A stretch of 64,000 nt of DNA from Psychrobacillus psychrodurans (GTDB lineage Bacteria; Bacillota; Bacilli; Bacillales_A; Planococcaceae). The DNA lies in assembly GCA_900114885.1 (NCBI GenBank), contig FOUN01000002.1, forward strand, positions 481,586 to 545,585, read 5' to 3'. The notes beneath the pieces are model-generated. The model did not search any database. It saw nothing but the letters and a program-made list of their open reading frames with translations, and was not told where the DNA came from. Below, one piece after another: positions 46,636-56,251 of the stretch; positions within the stretch are counted from its first letter, which is position 1; each line of letters opens with the position of its first letter. The translations under genes and the position numbers were made by a program.

Positions 46636-47199
46636 ATGCATCACTCGCACAATAAAGGAAAATTATCTTACTTGGAAAGTCCTAAACGAAGAAAAGAGTT
46701 CTCACCGGAACAGCTGTTGAACATGATTCCTGTAAAAGAAACGGACAGCATGTTGGACTTTGGTGCTGGTACCGGTTATTTTTCCATCCCTGCGGCAAAA
46801 AGAATTAAAGGGAAAGTATATGCGCTGGATATCGACGCTACCATGCTGGAAATAATAAATGAGAAAGCCTTGGAGGAACAGCTCAGTAATATTGTCTCGG
46901 TACAGGGCAGTATGGAGGCTCTTTGTTTACCTGAAGGTTCTATCGATATAATCATTGCTTCCCTGGTACTACATGAAATTCAGCCGCTAGCTCCGCTGTT
47001 ACGGCAAATGAAAAAAGTACTGAAAAAAGAAGGCTATCTAATCTGTTTGGAACTTGAACCAAAAGGAAGTTCCAAGAAAGCACCGAGAATTACCATGGAA
47101 GGAATGGAGCAGGAACTGAAAGAAGCAGGGTTCCAGATAACAGAGAAATTTTTCCCGACGGAATCTCTATACATGCTCATTGCGCAGAATACGAATTAA
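46636..47199 (+). CDS. Class I SAM-dependent methyltransferase
   Basis: 187 residues with methyltransferase motif I LDFGAGTGYFS (about 40-50), the acidic residue at the end of strand 2 (ALDID), and motif IV-like IDIIIASLVLHEI. The N-terminal LESPKRRKEFSPEQLL is typical of the ubiE-like Firmicutes group next to Rrf2 regulators. The substrate is unknown. AAAAAGGAGGATTTAT precedes the ATG. Likely in one operon with the Rrf2 gene. Confidence 0.88.
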   Translation: MHHSHNKGKLSYLESPKRRKEFSPEQLLNMIPVKETDSMLDFGAGTGYFSIPAAKRIKGKVYALDIDATMLEIINEKALEEQLSNIVSVQGSMEALCLPEGSIDIIIASLVLHEIQPLAPLLRQMKKVLKKEGYLICLELEPKGSSKKAPRITMEGMEQELKEAGFQITEKFFPTESLYMLIAQNTN

Positions 47200-47272
47200 C
47201 CGGTTGACTTTTATCTTAATTAAAGATATTAAGTATCTTTAAAGTATTTAATATAAAAGTGCTTTAGTAACA

Positions 47273-47302
47273 TGGCCATCATTTTGATGGTCTATTTTTT
47301 CG
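47273..47302 (+). terminator. Terminator of the recurrent CCATCATTTTGATGG family
   Basis: TGGCCATC pairs with GATGGTCTA around an ATTTT loop, with a TTTTTT tail. Same family as 42229 and 63532. It is preceded by GTGCTTTAGTAAC, a motif also found in the 56-63 kb spacers. The rest of 47303-47650 shows no clear gene. Confidence 0.75.
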
Positions 47303-47650
47303 TACAATAAGCATATTTTAAGAATAATATTGTTCAATTGACTTCCAATATTATAATTACTCTAAGCAACAGTACTATATATCTCGAAAATTTAATAAAA
47401 GAACAGGGGTCATTGAAGAAATTGACGGAGAGTCGAATTTACTTTCTGAAGACTAAAGGGTAAACAGCGAAGATACGAAGGAAAAATATGTTTTTTAAAA
47501 CAAGTTCTAAAATAAATAAAATAGTATTAATACAGCATTTGAGAGTGCATTTATATTTTGAGGAGTTACCCTTCTTATAAATACACTCTTTGAAATGGCA
47601 CAAAATAAACTTTAATATTACAATCGCCAGCGCTTAACCATTTGGGAAAA

Positions 47651-48820
47651 TTAGACCGCTTCCTTTTTTTCTCTTGATATAATAGGTCTCGTAATAGAAA
47701 TAATAGCACATAATAACGCAATAATGACAATGCCGCTCCCAAACCAAGCTGTACTGGAAACTGAGCCCGTTTGATTTAATACTAGGCCACCAATTGCTGA
47801 CCCAAGTGAAATACCAATTTGTAATGCGGAATTATTAAAGCTTTGCTGTATAGCAGAGGTAGCTGGATCTATTTGAATCAAATAGCTTTGTTGGGGCGGT
47901 GCTAGGCTCCAGCTCAATGCTCCCCAAACCATCATCGTTGGGATAAATAAAAAGAGTGAAGAGGTTGTAAATGGCAATATACACAATACAACAGCAAATG
48001 CACTGATAACGATGATGATACTTTTGCGAGCACCAATCCAATCAGAAAGAGTTCCTCCGAATGCTCCACCACTTACAGCTGCAATACCAAATACAATATA
48101 GCAGATACTAATCCAGTTCGAATTTAAATGAAGATTCGTCTCTAAGAATGGTGTAAAATAGGCATAAATCGTATAATGTCCTGCTAGCATTAACATCGTA
48201 GCAAGGTGGGCACTGATTATTTTCTGACTTCCTAAAGCCTTTAATTGTTGTGAAAGTGGAATTGTTGTTTCTCCGGGAATGCGGGCCAAAAATAGAGAAA
48301 TTAGTACCATCGATCCAATTGATAATACAGCAATTCCAAGGAATATTACACGCCATCCAAACATATTGGAAATTAGTATTCCCAATGGTACACCTAACAC
48401 TAGTGACGAACTAATCCCCATATAAATTATCCCCAAAGCTTTTGCTTGGTGAGCAGGAGCAACAACCTTAACAGCGATAGTTAATGAAAGGACAACGACA
48501 AGTGCTGTACTAGTTGCCGTAAACACCCTTGCTACCATCATAAAGGTAAAGTTTGGACTAAAATATGTCATTACATTTCCGATGAAAAATACAAACATAG
48601 AAGCAAGATACAATTTTTTACGCTCTATCTTGTTGGTCAATACCAACAGAACTGGTCCGGCAATGGCATAGATAAGGGCAAACACCGTAATAAGTTGCCC
48701 CGCAGTACTTAATGAAATATTAAAATCATCGGCGATCGTCGGCAATATTCCACCAACGATTAATTCAACCAATCCTACCGCAACGGTTGATAATGCTAAT
48801 ATAAATACTTTCAAATTCAT
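47651..48820 (-). CDS. pbuE: Purine efflux pump PbuE (MFS, DHA1 family)
   Basis: 389 residues, twelve membrane helices. The sequence follows B. subtilis PbuE closely from recall: [16 protein letters not shown] at 16-32, [59 protein letters not shown] and [21 protein letters not shown]. PbuE exports purine bases and nucleosides. The leader holds a purine riboswitch, which fits. GAAGGGAAATGAAAGAAT precedes the ATG. Confidence 0.93.
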   Translation of the reverse strand: MNLKVFILALSTVAVGLVELIVGGILPTIADDFNISLSTAGQLITVFALIYAIAGPVLLVLTNKIERKKLYLASMFVFFIGNVMTYFSPNFTFMMVARVFTATSTALVVVLSLTIAVKVVAPAHQAKALGIIYMGISSSLVLGVPLGILISNMFGWRVIFLGIAVLSIGSMVLISLFLARIPGETTIPLSQQLKALGSQKIISAHLATMLMLAGHYTIYAYFTPFLETNLHLNSNWISICYIVFGIAAVSGGAFGGTLSDWIGARKSIIIVISAFAVVLCILPFTTSSLFLFIPTMMVWGALSWSLAPPQQSYLIQIDPATSAIQQSFNNSALQIGISLGSAIGGLVLNQTGSVSSTAWFGSGIVIIALLCAIISITRPIISREKKEAV

Positions 48821-48881
48821 ATTCTTTCATTTCCCTTCTAAGTTAAAATAAAGAAATTGCTCTGAAGATTATCTACAGAAA

Positions 48882-48937
48882 ACACAAATAATCCTGACTA
48901 TAAAAAATGAAAAAATTCATTTTCTGTAGTCAGGATT
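48882..48937 (-). terminator. Riboswitch-controlled terminator of pbuE
   Basis: On the minus strand AATCCTGACTA pairs perfectly with TAGTCAGGATT. Its 5' arm is the P3 3' strand, J3/1 and start of the P1 3' strand of the aptamer, so terminator and aptamer exclude each other: ligand binding should switch the gene ON. The U tract (ATTTGTGTTTT) is modest. Confidence 0.8.
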
Positions 48938-48987
48938 GTTATGGTTCCTGGTAGATACCCTCTAGCCATATTCTAGAGATTATACAG
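48924..48987 (-). promoter_or_regulatory. Purine riboswitch aptamer with C at the specificity position
   Basis: Minus-strand elements: P1 CTGTA/TACAG, J1/2 TAATC, P2 CTCTAG/CTAGAG with loop AATATGG, J2/3 GTATCTACC, P3 CAGGA/TCCTG, J3/1 A-C. The base before the P1 3' strand (position 74 in xpt numbering) is C, which pairs with guanine or hypoxanthine; the adenine-sensing pbuE aptamer of B. subtilis has U. Confidence 0.92.
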
Positions 48988-49373
48988 TTTCTATATAGTT
49001 TTAAGTGTGATCACTTTATTGATATTACTACCAATTCTCCAACCATTCAAGTGTTATTTGCGATATATGTGTTCCACATAATTCAGAAAGTACAGATGAG
49101 AATTATGTTATTTTTCTATTTGATCAATTGTACTGATTTTTGTCATGTTTGTGCCTACGTTTTGTTTAGTTATTTATAAAGACAAAGAAAAGATGGATAA
49201 AGGATTTGAATTGACAAAGTGCTGCCTCGCATATTCTTATTTATTTGAAAAAAAAGAATTGAATATAATTTTATAATAAATTATTCTTTATTACATCAAT
49301 ATTGATAAAACAACTTAACGAAAGGAATGGATTGATATATTTGACGTCAATATGCCAATACAAAAAGGTGAGA

Positions 49374-50333
49374 ATGAATAATAATCCAATTTCTAACTTT
49401 GAAGATTTAATAAAAAAAGAATATTCCAATATATCAGGCGTTGTTATTATAAAGGATGAAAGTTTGATTTATGAAAAATATTTTGATGGGTACACCAAAG
49501 ACGATGTTTTGCATATAGCATCTGTAACCAAAAGTATAATATCTGTTCTTATTGGTATTGCAATAGATAAAGGATATATTAAAAATGTAGAACAGAAAGT
49601 ATTAGAATTTTTTCCGGATTACACAGTTAAGCGTGGCGAAAAAACAATACAAAATATCACCATAAAAAATTTGATGACAATGACCGCACCGTACAAATAC
49701 AAGTCAGAGCCATATACTAAAATTTATACAAGTGATGATTGGATAAAAGCTACATTGGATTTGCTAGGGGGGAAAGGCGATATTGGAGAGTTTAAATACT
49801 CAACGGTTGGTACACATATTTTATCAGGTGTACTTGTAAGTGCAACAGGTCAATCTGTGATTGATTTCGCAACGGAAAGCTTGTTTAAACCTCTTAAAAT
49901 CAAAGCTCCTAAAAATGTAATTATACAAAACAAAGAAGAGTATTTAGCTTTTCTTAAGGATAAATATGTAACTGGTTGGATAGTAGACCCTAAAGGTATA
50001 AACACCGCAGGTTGGGGGCTTACTTTAACGGCACGGGATATGGCAAAAATAGGTCAGTTATATTTAAGTGGTGGTGTATGGAACGGTAATCGAATTCTAT
50101 CCTCCAAATGGATAGAGGACAGCACTAAGGAAAAAACTCGATGGGGAGAGTTGTCATATGGTTACTTATGGTGGATTGTTGATGATTGCTATGCAGCTCT
50201 GGGTGATGGTGGAAATGTAATTTTCATAAACCCCAAAAAGGAAATGGTAGTCACTATTGCTTCTCGATTTCTGCCACGTGCGAAGGATAGAATTGAATTG
50301 ATTAGAAAGCATATTATGCCATTGTTCGAATAG
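49374..50333 (+). CDS. Serine hydrolase of the beta-lactamase (class C) family
   Basis: 319 residues from the ATG behind AAAGGTGAGA; an upstream in-frame start at 49302 has no ribosome site. Motifs: Ser-x-x-Lys in ASVTKSI (about 59-62), Tyr-x-Thr in FKYSTVG and the C-terminal GDGGNVIF in place of the usual HTG/KTG. These proteins (EstB, AmpC-like, D-Ala peptidase-like) cleave esters or peptides; there is no signal peptide, so it is cytosolic. The substrate is unknown. Transcribed alone. Confidence 0.85.
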   Translation: MNNNPISNFEDLIKKEYSNISGVVIIKDESLIYEKYFDGYTKDDVLHIASVTKSIISVLIGIAIDKGYIKNVEQKVLEFFPDYTVKRGEKTIQNITIKNLMTMTAPYKYKSEPYTKIYTSDDWIKATLDLLGGKGDIGEFKYSTVGTHILSGVLVSATGQSVIDFATESLFKPLKIKAPKNVIIQNKEEYLAFLKDKYVTGWIVDPKGINTAGWGLTLTARDMAKIGQLYLSGGVWNGNRILSSKWIEDSTKEKTRWGELSYGYLWWIVDDCYAALGDGGNVIFINPKKEMVVTIASRFLPRAKDRIELIRKHIMPLFE

Positions 50334-50369
50334 ACTAGATCGGGTGCTTTAGTGAATGTGCCAGAAAAA

Positions 50370-50403
50370 AACTGAGCTTGGAAATAATTCTCCAAACTCA
50401 GTT
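50370..50403 (+). terminator. Hairpin after the serine hydrolase
   Basis: AACTGAGCTTGGA pairs with TCCAAACTCAGTT (one mismatch); weak T tail. Preceded by CGGGTGCTTTAGTG, another instance of the motif common in the 56-63 kb spacers. Confidence 0.6.
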
Positions 50404-50643
50404 CTCTAGATTTAATAATATGAAAATAAGACTAAAAGGATGGAAAATAACAGTTTAGCATCAATTTATCTAACAATGATTCTTTATAATCGTAATAATA
50501 AAAAACGCTTTTGTGAGAATCTGTATTTTAATTAATGAAATTAAATAAAGGTTTTTGGTTATGTACTGATGAATCGTGACATTAGAGTTTGGAATTATTC
50601 CGAAGAAAGTAACATATTCTTTAAAGTTCGATGACGTTTTTGA

Positions 50644-50796
50644 CTATTTTCTAATATTAAGTAATACATCTAATTCTTGACTACATTTAACCACTTCTGG
50701 ATGAGTGAATCCTAAAAAAATTGCTTTTTTGCACATAACTTTTCTTTTGATCTCTATTATAAATTCCAATTTTTTCTTACTAACTAAGCTTTTCAT
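50644..50796 (-). CDS. Spo0E-like sporulation regulatory Asp-phosphatase
   Basis: 50 residues. The ATG follows CTGGAGGTATTTTT. Two predicted helices and the family signature SQELDVLLN (about 39-47) identify a Spo0E-like protein, which removes phosphate from Spo0A~P and so delays sporulation. The N-terminal helix is basic (MKSLVSKKKLEFIIEIKRKV). It supports an endospore-forming host. The flanking 50404-50643 and 50797-51030 stretches are AT-rich and hold nothing else recognised. Confidence 0.85.
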   Translation of the reverse strand: MKSLVSKKKLEFIIEIKRKVMCKKAIFLGFTHPEVVKCSQELDVLLNIRK

Positions 50797-51037
50797 AAAA
50801 ATACCTCCAGATTATTGGGTAATAATAGCTTTGTCTCTATGGTTAAATTGAATAAAGTGATTATGAAATTCAATTTTTAAGGAATAAGATATTACTTTAA
50901 ATTATGTATTTAATATAATTACTTATATTATAATTTAATTTGAAAATTATAAATATACCAAAATTTAAAATTATTAGAAATAATTAGTCTCTACAATCAA
51001 ATTATTTAATTTTTCTTTAATCTATGCTACCATTAAT

Positions 51038-51052
51038 TTACCGACCGGTAAG
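51038..51052 (+). promoter_or_regulatory. Palindromic operator of the TetR regulator
   Basis: TTACCGACCGGTAAG is a near-perfect palindrome (TTACC/GGTAA arms) just upstream of the TetR-family start and resembles common TetR/FadR-type sites (ACCGACCGGT). It suggests autorepression. Confidence 0.7.
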
Positions 51053-51073
51053 TAAAAGATGGGGAGTAATAAT

Positions 51074-51664
51074 ATGAAAGATAAAAAAGAAACGTATGAT
51101 CTTATAGTAGAAACAGCTTATAAAATGTTTGCAGAAAATGGATTTGATAAAACTAGTTTAGCCATGATCGCTAAAGGAGTGGGCATTTCAAAGCCAGCTA
51201 TTTATTATTACTTCGACTCGAAAGAAAAATTAATTGATTTTTTATTTGAGGAAATTTGCAAGGAAATAATGATTCAATCTACCATTACGGTTGATGATTT
51301 GACAGTTAATAACTTTGAACAATTTCTGCTTAACTTTGGATTTAAAATGATCGAGGAACAGGAAAGAGATGTTTATTTTAATAAAATATTTAATGAATAT
51401 ATTTTATTAGCAACAAGGAATGATAAATATATGACTCAGTTAAATAAAATACAGAAAAGCTACTTTGAAAACTTTAGTATGTTAATGAATTATGGCGTTA
51501 AAATTGGTGTTGTTAATAGGGATAATGTTGAAAACAAATCTAATATACTTGTAATGGTTTTAGATAATATAGGCAATTTTATATTGACAGGGCTTGAATT
51601 AGATTACAAGGGGACATGGGAAGAAGCAGTAAAATGTGTGCTAAAGGGAGTTAGAAATGATTAA
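51074..51664 (+). CDS. TetR/AcrR family transcriptional regulator
   Basis: 196 residues from the ATG behind GGGGAGTAATAAT; an ATG at 51059 lies within that ribosome site. The N-terminal helix-turn-helix reads MFAENGFDKTSLAMIAKGVGISKPAIYYYFDSKEKL (about 16-51). The ligand domain is unspecific. The palindrome upstream is its likely operator. It overlaps the DUF418 gene by eight bases, so it probably controls that gene. Confidence 0.92.
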   Translation: MKDKKETYDLIVETAYKMFAENGFDKTSLAMIAKGVGISKPAIYYYFDSKEKLIDFLFEEICKEIMIQSTITVDDLTVNNFEQFLLNFGFKMIEEQERDVYFNKIFNEYILLATRNDKYMTQLNKIQKSYFENFSMLMNYGVKIGVVNRDNVENKSNILVMVLDNIGNFILTGLELDYKGTWEEAVKCVLKGVRND

Positions 51665-52754
51665 ACGCCAAATCACAGATCGAAGGATAGAGGGGCTTGA
51701 CTTTGCTAGAGCATTAGCTTTATTTGGAATGTTTGTTGTTAACTATAAAGTAATAGTTATGGCTGAGGGTAATGGTGCAGAGTGGTTAATATGGTTTACA
51801 GAGCTTTTTCAAGGCAGAGCTTCTGCAATCTTTGTTTTGTTGGCTGGAATTGGTATATCCTTAATGACTAGGCATGCTAGAAATGGAAACTCTGATTTAC
51901 TAATAAGGAAGAGCAAGAAAATCATCTGGAAAAGATCTGTTTTTCTATTTCTACTAGGTATGGTTTTATACGTTGCAGGTTGGACTGGAGATATTCTACA
52001 TTACTACGGTGTGTTTATGTTTATCGCTTCATTTTTAATTGCTGCTTCTAACAAGATTATTATAATAATTTGTATCCTATTTGGCCTAATTGCTCAAATT
52101 ATGCAAGTAACAGGTAACTATTTAAAGGGATGGAATCTTGATAGACCGTTTATAGAATACACAGACTTTTGGACTACCGAAGGATATTTAAGAAATTTAT
52201 TGTTTAATGGTTACCATCCTATATTTCCTTGGGTTTGCTTCTTTTTAATAGGCATGATTATAGGACGGCACGATTTAACAAATAAGATTATCCTTAAAAA
52301 AATAGGAATAATTTCCTCAATACTTTTAATATTCTCTGAGTTCATCTCTAGAGTTTTACTTCAGTTTTCTCTTAGGGTATTAGATGTAGAAAGTGCAAGT
52401 TATTTATTTCAAACAGGACCAATACCTCCAAATCTATTCTACCTAATATCAAATACTTCTTCAGCTTTACTTGTAGTAGTAATTTCCATTTATATTACTA
52501 GTAAATTCTCTAGAAATTGGTTAATAAATGCCTTAGTTAAAACAGGCCAATTAGCCTTAACTCATTATGTAAGTCACGTATTTGTTGGTATTGGGATATT
52601 GATTTTATTAAATAAATTGGAATATCAGACACTTGGATTTTCATTGATATTTTCTGTTTTGTTTTTTGTAGGGAGTATTTTGTTTTCAATAATATGGAGA
52701 ATGAAATTTAAAAGAGGTCCACTTGAATTGGTTATGAGAAAGCTTGTTAACTAG
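51657..52754 (+). CDS. DUF418/YeiB-type membrane protein
   Basis: 365 residues with about nine hydrophobic segments. The start RRIEGLDFARALALFGMFVVN is the family hallmark; DLLIRKSKKIIWKRSVFLFLLGM and GYHPIFPWVCFFLIGMIIGR follow. DUF418 and the related DUF1624 proteins are membrane proteins of the acyltransferase-like group with unknown substrate. It overlaps the TetR gene by eight bases (no separate promoter), so the two form an operon whose inducer is unknown. Confidence 0.88.
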   Translation: MIKRQITDRRIEGLDFARALALFGMFVVNYKVIVMAEGNGAEWLIWFTELFQGRASAIFVLLAGIGISLMTRHARNGNSDLLIRKSKKIIWKRSVFLFLLGMVLYVAGWTGDILHYYGVFMFIASFLIAASNKIIIIICILFGLIAQIMQVTGNYLKGWNLDRPFIEYTDFWTTEGYLRNLLFNGYHPIFPWVCFFLIGMIIGRHDLTNKIILKKIGIISSILLIFSEFISRVLLQFSLRVLDVESASYLFQTGPIPPNLFYLISNTSSALLVVVISIYITSKFSRNWLINALVKTGQLALTHYVSHVFVGIGILILLNKLEYQTLGFSLIFSVLFFVGSILFSIIWRMKFKRGPLELVMRKLVN

Positions 52755-52942
52755 AATGATTCCATTAGAAATAGCAGATAGTATAAATGGTTGGTGCTAT
52801 CTATACTGCTAGAGGGGATGAATTACATGCAACACTTTTCTCTGAGTGTAAAGTGGTCCATAATGAATATTGTGCATCGAATGCTAAAATAAAGAATTTT
52901 TTCCTCTTGTGTTGTATATTGATTAGTGAGGAGGGATTATTT

Positions 52943-53188
52943 ATGACTAATGAAGAAATAAATAAACTATCAAATATATTATTGCAAAGTCTGTATGATT
53001 ATCATTTTGCTAATAATGGAGGAAGTTATGTATTACCTAAAGCAATGGTAAATGCTGACCTCAATAGCAAACTAGCTATTGAGTACCTTATCGAAAAGGA
53101 ATATGCCTTAGATAGTGGGCAAGGTTCAGATAACCTAGTTTTAGCTATAACACCAGAAGGTATGGACTACATTAAAAACAACAAATAA
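52943..53188 (+). CDS. Small winged-helix-like hypothetical protein
   Basis: 81 residues from the ATG behind GTGAGGAGGGATTATTT; the longer frame from 52787 has no ribosome site and odd composition. MTNEEINKLSNILLQSLYDYHF, then LNSKLAIEYLIEKEYAL and LVLAITPEGMDYIKNNK give a helix-turn-helix plus wing outline, ending in the T-P-E-G-x-x-Y typical of small MarR/winged-helix proteins. The family is unnamed. A strong terminator follows. Confidence 0.7.
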   Translation: MTNEEINKLSNILLQSLYDYHFANNGGSYVLPKAMVNADLNSKLAIEYLIEKEYALDSGQGSDNLVLAITPEGMDYIKNNK

Positions 53189-53238
53189 GTGCTCAACAGA
53201 GAAACACTCACCGAGACCATTGGAATGGAGTTTAAATT

Positions 53239-53284
53239 AGCGAGGTATTTGTCGATTTAATAATCGAATACCTCGCTTTTTTAT
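53239..53284 (+). terminator. Terminator, long stem
   Basis: AGCGAGGTATT...TCGAT pairs with ATCGA-ATACCTCGCT (15 bp with a small bulge) and ends in TTTTTT. Confidence 0.9.
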
Positions 53285-53466
53285 ATTGTTTTGGAAATTA
53301 TAAAACTGGGGGTAAATTGGTGATAATTTAATTTGTAATTGTTTGTTGACTAGTATAGTTAATTCGCACAAGTGCCGTAAAAAATATAGGATTGACTGCA
53401 TTTGATAAGCTACAAGAGACCTTTTACTGTTAATGAACTAAATATCCATTCTCGCTAGCTCTTCCA

Positions 53467-54432
53467 TTATCGACTTCTTTTTATAAAAAGTTTTTTCTTT
53501 ATGTTTAAATAGTTTTTCATTTCAAAAATCAGATAAAATAGATTTGCCCGTACTTCAAATTCTTCTCTTGTCTTTGGCAAATCCATCTTGCGGATCAACG
53601 CATTTAAATCCTCTAACTCATTTAATGAAATGTCGGTTGTATCTCCCGAATGAACGTTTCGACTTAAATTCTCCAAAAACTCTGCAATCATTTCTTTCTG
53701 TTTGACGTCTAAACTAGACGAAGAGAAAATAGCAACGATTTTCATCATATGTTTTAGGAGTTCCAGTTGATCCTCTCGCATTTCCAAATAATAATAGTCT
53801 TTATTTTGTTTTCGCAACAGATGATTTTCTACATCTTGAATGGCAATGCTTTTAGATTGATTAATCAATTCCTCTACTTCAAGTATTTCTTTCCCATCCC
53901 AGTTTCGCATACTATCCCTTAAATGGGCAGAGAATTCAAAGAGAATAACTTCAAACTTTTGTTCAATCTCCTTCTTAAAGATTTCAATATCTCGTTTGAG
54001 ATTTGGCATAAAACTATTAACAAGAAGAGCAATACCCATACCTATAAAAATGATATAGAGCTCGTTCAGAAAAATAGCCCAGTTAGCATCCTTTACCGTA
54101 TAAACATGTAAAACGACAACCATACTTGTGACAAAACCACCCTGGATATGAGCTCTTACGAGGAGTGGAACAAATAAAATAATAAATAAGGAAAAGACAA
54201 TAGGATTATAACCCAATAATTCAAACAACAAAGCACCAAGAATCAAAGATAAAAGAGAGGCAAAGAATTTATCCTTAATTGTAATTAATGTTTTTTTCTT
54301 CGTTTTCTCAATACACATAATAACAATGATTGCTGCAAATGTTGCAAATTCCAAATCCAATAAACTCGCAATCCAAATTGCCAGACCTGCTCCTACAGCA
54401 GTCTTTATCGTCCGATAACCAAAACCAATCAT
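53467..54432 (-). CDS. Aromatic acid exporter family protein (FUSC/ArAE type, YqjA-like)
   Basis: 321 residues. Four to six N-terminal helices (GYRTIKTAVGAGLAIWIASLL...FATFAAIIVIMCIEKT) are followed by a helical cytoplasmic domain of about 170 residues (141-321) with many charged heptads. This is the layout of B. subtilis YqjA and other small ArAE_1 proteins; the full-length AaeB pump has two membrane halves. Probably a dimeric exporter; substrate unknown. Transcribed alone. Confidence 0.85.
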   Translation of the reverse strand: MIGFGYRTIKTAVGAGLAIWIASLLDLEFATFAAIIVIMCIEKTKKKTLITIKDKFFASLLSLILGALLFELLGYNPIVFSLFIILFVPLLVRAHIQGGFVTSMVVVLHVYTVKDANWAIFLNELYIIFIGMGIALLVNSFMPNLKRDIEIFKKEIEQKFEVILFEFSAHLRDSMRNWDGKEILEVEELINQSKSIAIQDVENHLLRKQNKDYYYLEMREDQLELLKHMMKIVAIFSSSSLDVKQKEMIAEFLENLSRNVHSGDTTDISLNELEDLNALIRKMDLPKTREEFEVRANLFYLIFEMKNYLNIKKKLFIKRSR

Positions 54433-55057
54433 AGAAGCACCATCCTATTATTTTTTACTATGTAAATCCTTGCATACTACCTGTTTTACAAAAACCGCGT
54501 TAATTCAATAAACAGGTGATAATTGCACAAATAATACGCATATACGTAATTTGCGCAAGAAACACTGCACTTGAGATCAAACCAAAACCATTATTAGGAC
54601 TGGTTATATTTGATTAATTAGAATGGAAAATCGTATTGTAGTAAAATTATTTTTGCTTACCTCAGGGGTATGTATGCGGGTATTTCTGTCGAGCAATCGT
54701 TTCTTTTTGAAAACTACTATTTACTATATCAACAATTCAATAGAAGAAGTCAAAGAAAATCTTATACTTGGTATAAAACCAGTTTTTTCTTAAGACCTAT
54801 CCGCTACCTTCATCAAGAAATAAGGTGAATATATACGACTTATGAAAAGCGATTAGTTACATTCTGTGAATGATGACTAAGAGAATGGATATGCTTAAAG
54901 ATCGCAAGCACGGTTTGGGGAGGGGGAGAAACACAATCTACCACAAGGTAGAGAGAATTCCATCTACTCGATTAGTGCTTACTACAAAAATGAAAGATAG
55001 TAATGCTCTTATTATTTTTCTCCAAAAGTAAACAACTTTATTATTTCTATACAAATA
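54433..55057. other. Interval without recognised features
   Basis: About 625 bp between two minus-strand genes. No open frame with convincing composition and ribosome site, no strong hairpin. It should contain the promoter of the aromatic-acid exporter gene near its left end. Confidence 0.45.
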
Positions 55058-56251
55058 TCAATTCTTAGACTCTGTCGTAATCGTCTCACACCCGTTGAAT
55101 AACGCAAACCTTTGGAGACAACTGTTCAAAGCAGTTTGTAATCGTGTTGTTTGTTTCACATCGTTCTCATACCAGATGTTTTTAACAATTAGCGTTCCAG
55201 TTTTTCGATCCGCGATTATCTCTGCGCGTCCAATGAAACCCTCTCCATATAATAGAGGTAATACATAATAGCCGAATTTTCGTTTGATTGCAGGCGTGTA
55301 AATCTCCCATGTATAATCGAAGTCAAACAATTCTTTGATAAGTTTTCTGTCCCATATGAAATTATCAAGCGGGGCAATAAGCTCGCAACGCAATTTCTGC
55401 TCCTGATTTTGCAGAACGGCTTCAATAAGCGGTAAATCCTCTGCTAGGCAATACAGTGTATCCTTCATTTGTTCCACAGCAACTGCAACAATGGAAGATT
55501 CTTGTAATAGTTGGTGGAAAACTTCGTTGCGCTGTGCTGCTTTCAACCCCCATATGTTCAGCCATGCATCTGACGCTCGATTCCATAATAGACCTACAGA
55601 GCTAATTCGACGCAGTACCCGCCACTTATGATGTTCAAGCTCATCCTCTAGCGGTTCTGATGCATTCAGTAGATTTGGCTGTATGTACTTCTTGGCGATA
55701 TCGTAATATTTACGCGTTCCTTTTTTATGATGGATAATCAACTCCCCTGTCGAATACATCTGTTCCAACACCGATCGAGATGAATTGTTTCCTCCACTCC
55801 AGTGAATGGCCGATTGCCACGAGAAATCTCCATCCAATTTTAAATCATTCGAACTTAGTGCACCGTGTTTTTGGATGTGAGCACGTGCTTGCTCTGTTAA
55901 TACTTCCATTTCAGGATATCGTTCAGCATGTTGTCGGGCGGCTTGCCTGTATCGTTCAAAATACGGCCAGTCCTCGACAGGTATAATGGCCAGGTTTTTG
56001 TCCGGATAATCTACAAGGCTTCTATCTTCATAAAGCAACTCGTAGAGCATTCCCTTGGTAAATCCTTTAATTCGCGATTGTAGCACCAATTCAGCGTTTT
56101 TTCCGCAAACATCGATGGGGTCGTACTGAATACAGTTGACCTGGCGAGCAAAATCCAATATGCCCTGTTTCCCACTAAATTTATATTTGCCCAAAAGTCC
56201 ATGTTTCAACAACAGAAATTGCCGTGCCTGTCGGTTTGTTAATTGAATCAT
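55058..56251 (-). CDS. Winged-helix DNA glycosylase, YcaQ/AlkX type (AlkZ superfamily)
   Basis: 397 residues from the ATG behind GAGGTAGGTG; a GTG four codons upstream overlaps the ribosome site. Tandem winged-helix domains occupy about 20-290 and a C-terminal beta domain follows. The catalytic Q-x-D motif of YcaQ/AlkX enzymes is seen as Gln42-Tyr-Asp44 (CIQYDP), and RSLVDYPDKNLAIIPVEDWPYF is typical. AlkX opens nitrogen-mustard interstrand cross-links and removes alkylated bases. No SOS box was seen upstream. Transcribed alone. Confidence 0.85.
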   Translation of the reverse strand: MIQLTNRQARQFLLLKHGLLGKYKFSGKQGILDFARQVNCIQYDPIDVCGKNAELVLQSRIKGFTKGMLYELLYEDRSLVDYPDKNLAIIPVEDWPYFERYRQAARQHAERYPEMEVLTEQARAHIQKHGALSSNDLKLDGDFSWQSAIHWSGGNNSSRSVLEQMYSTGELIIHHKKGTRKYYDIAKKYIQPNLLNASEPLEDELEHHKWRVLRRISSVGLLWNRASDAWLNIWGLKAAQRNEVFHQLLQESSIVAVAVEQMKDTLYCLAEDLPLIEAVLQNQEQKLRCELIAPLDNFIWDRKLIKELFDFDYTWEIYTPAIKRKFGYYVLPLLYGEGFIGRAEIIADRKTGTLIVKNIWYENDVKQTTRLQTALNSCLQRFALFNGCETITTESKN

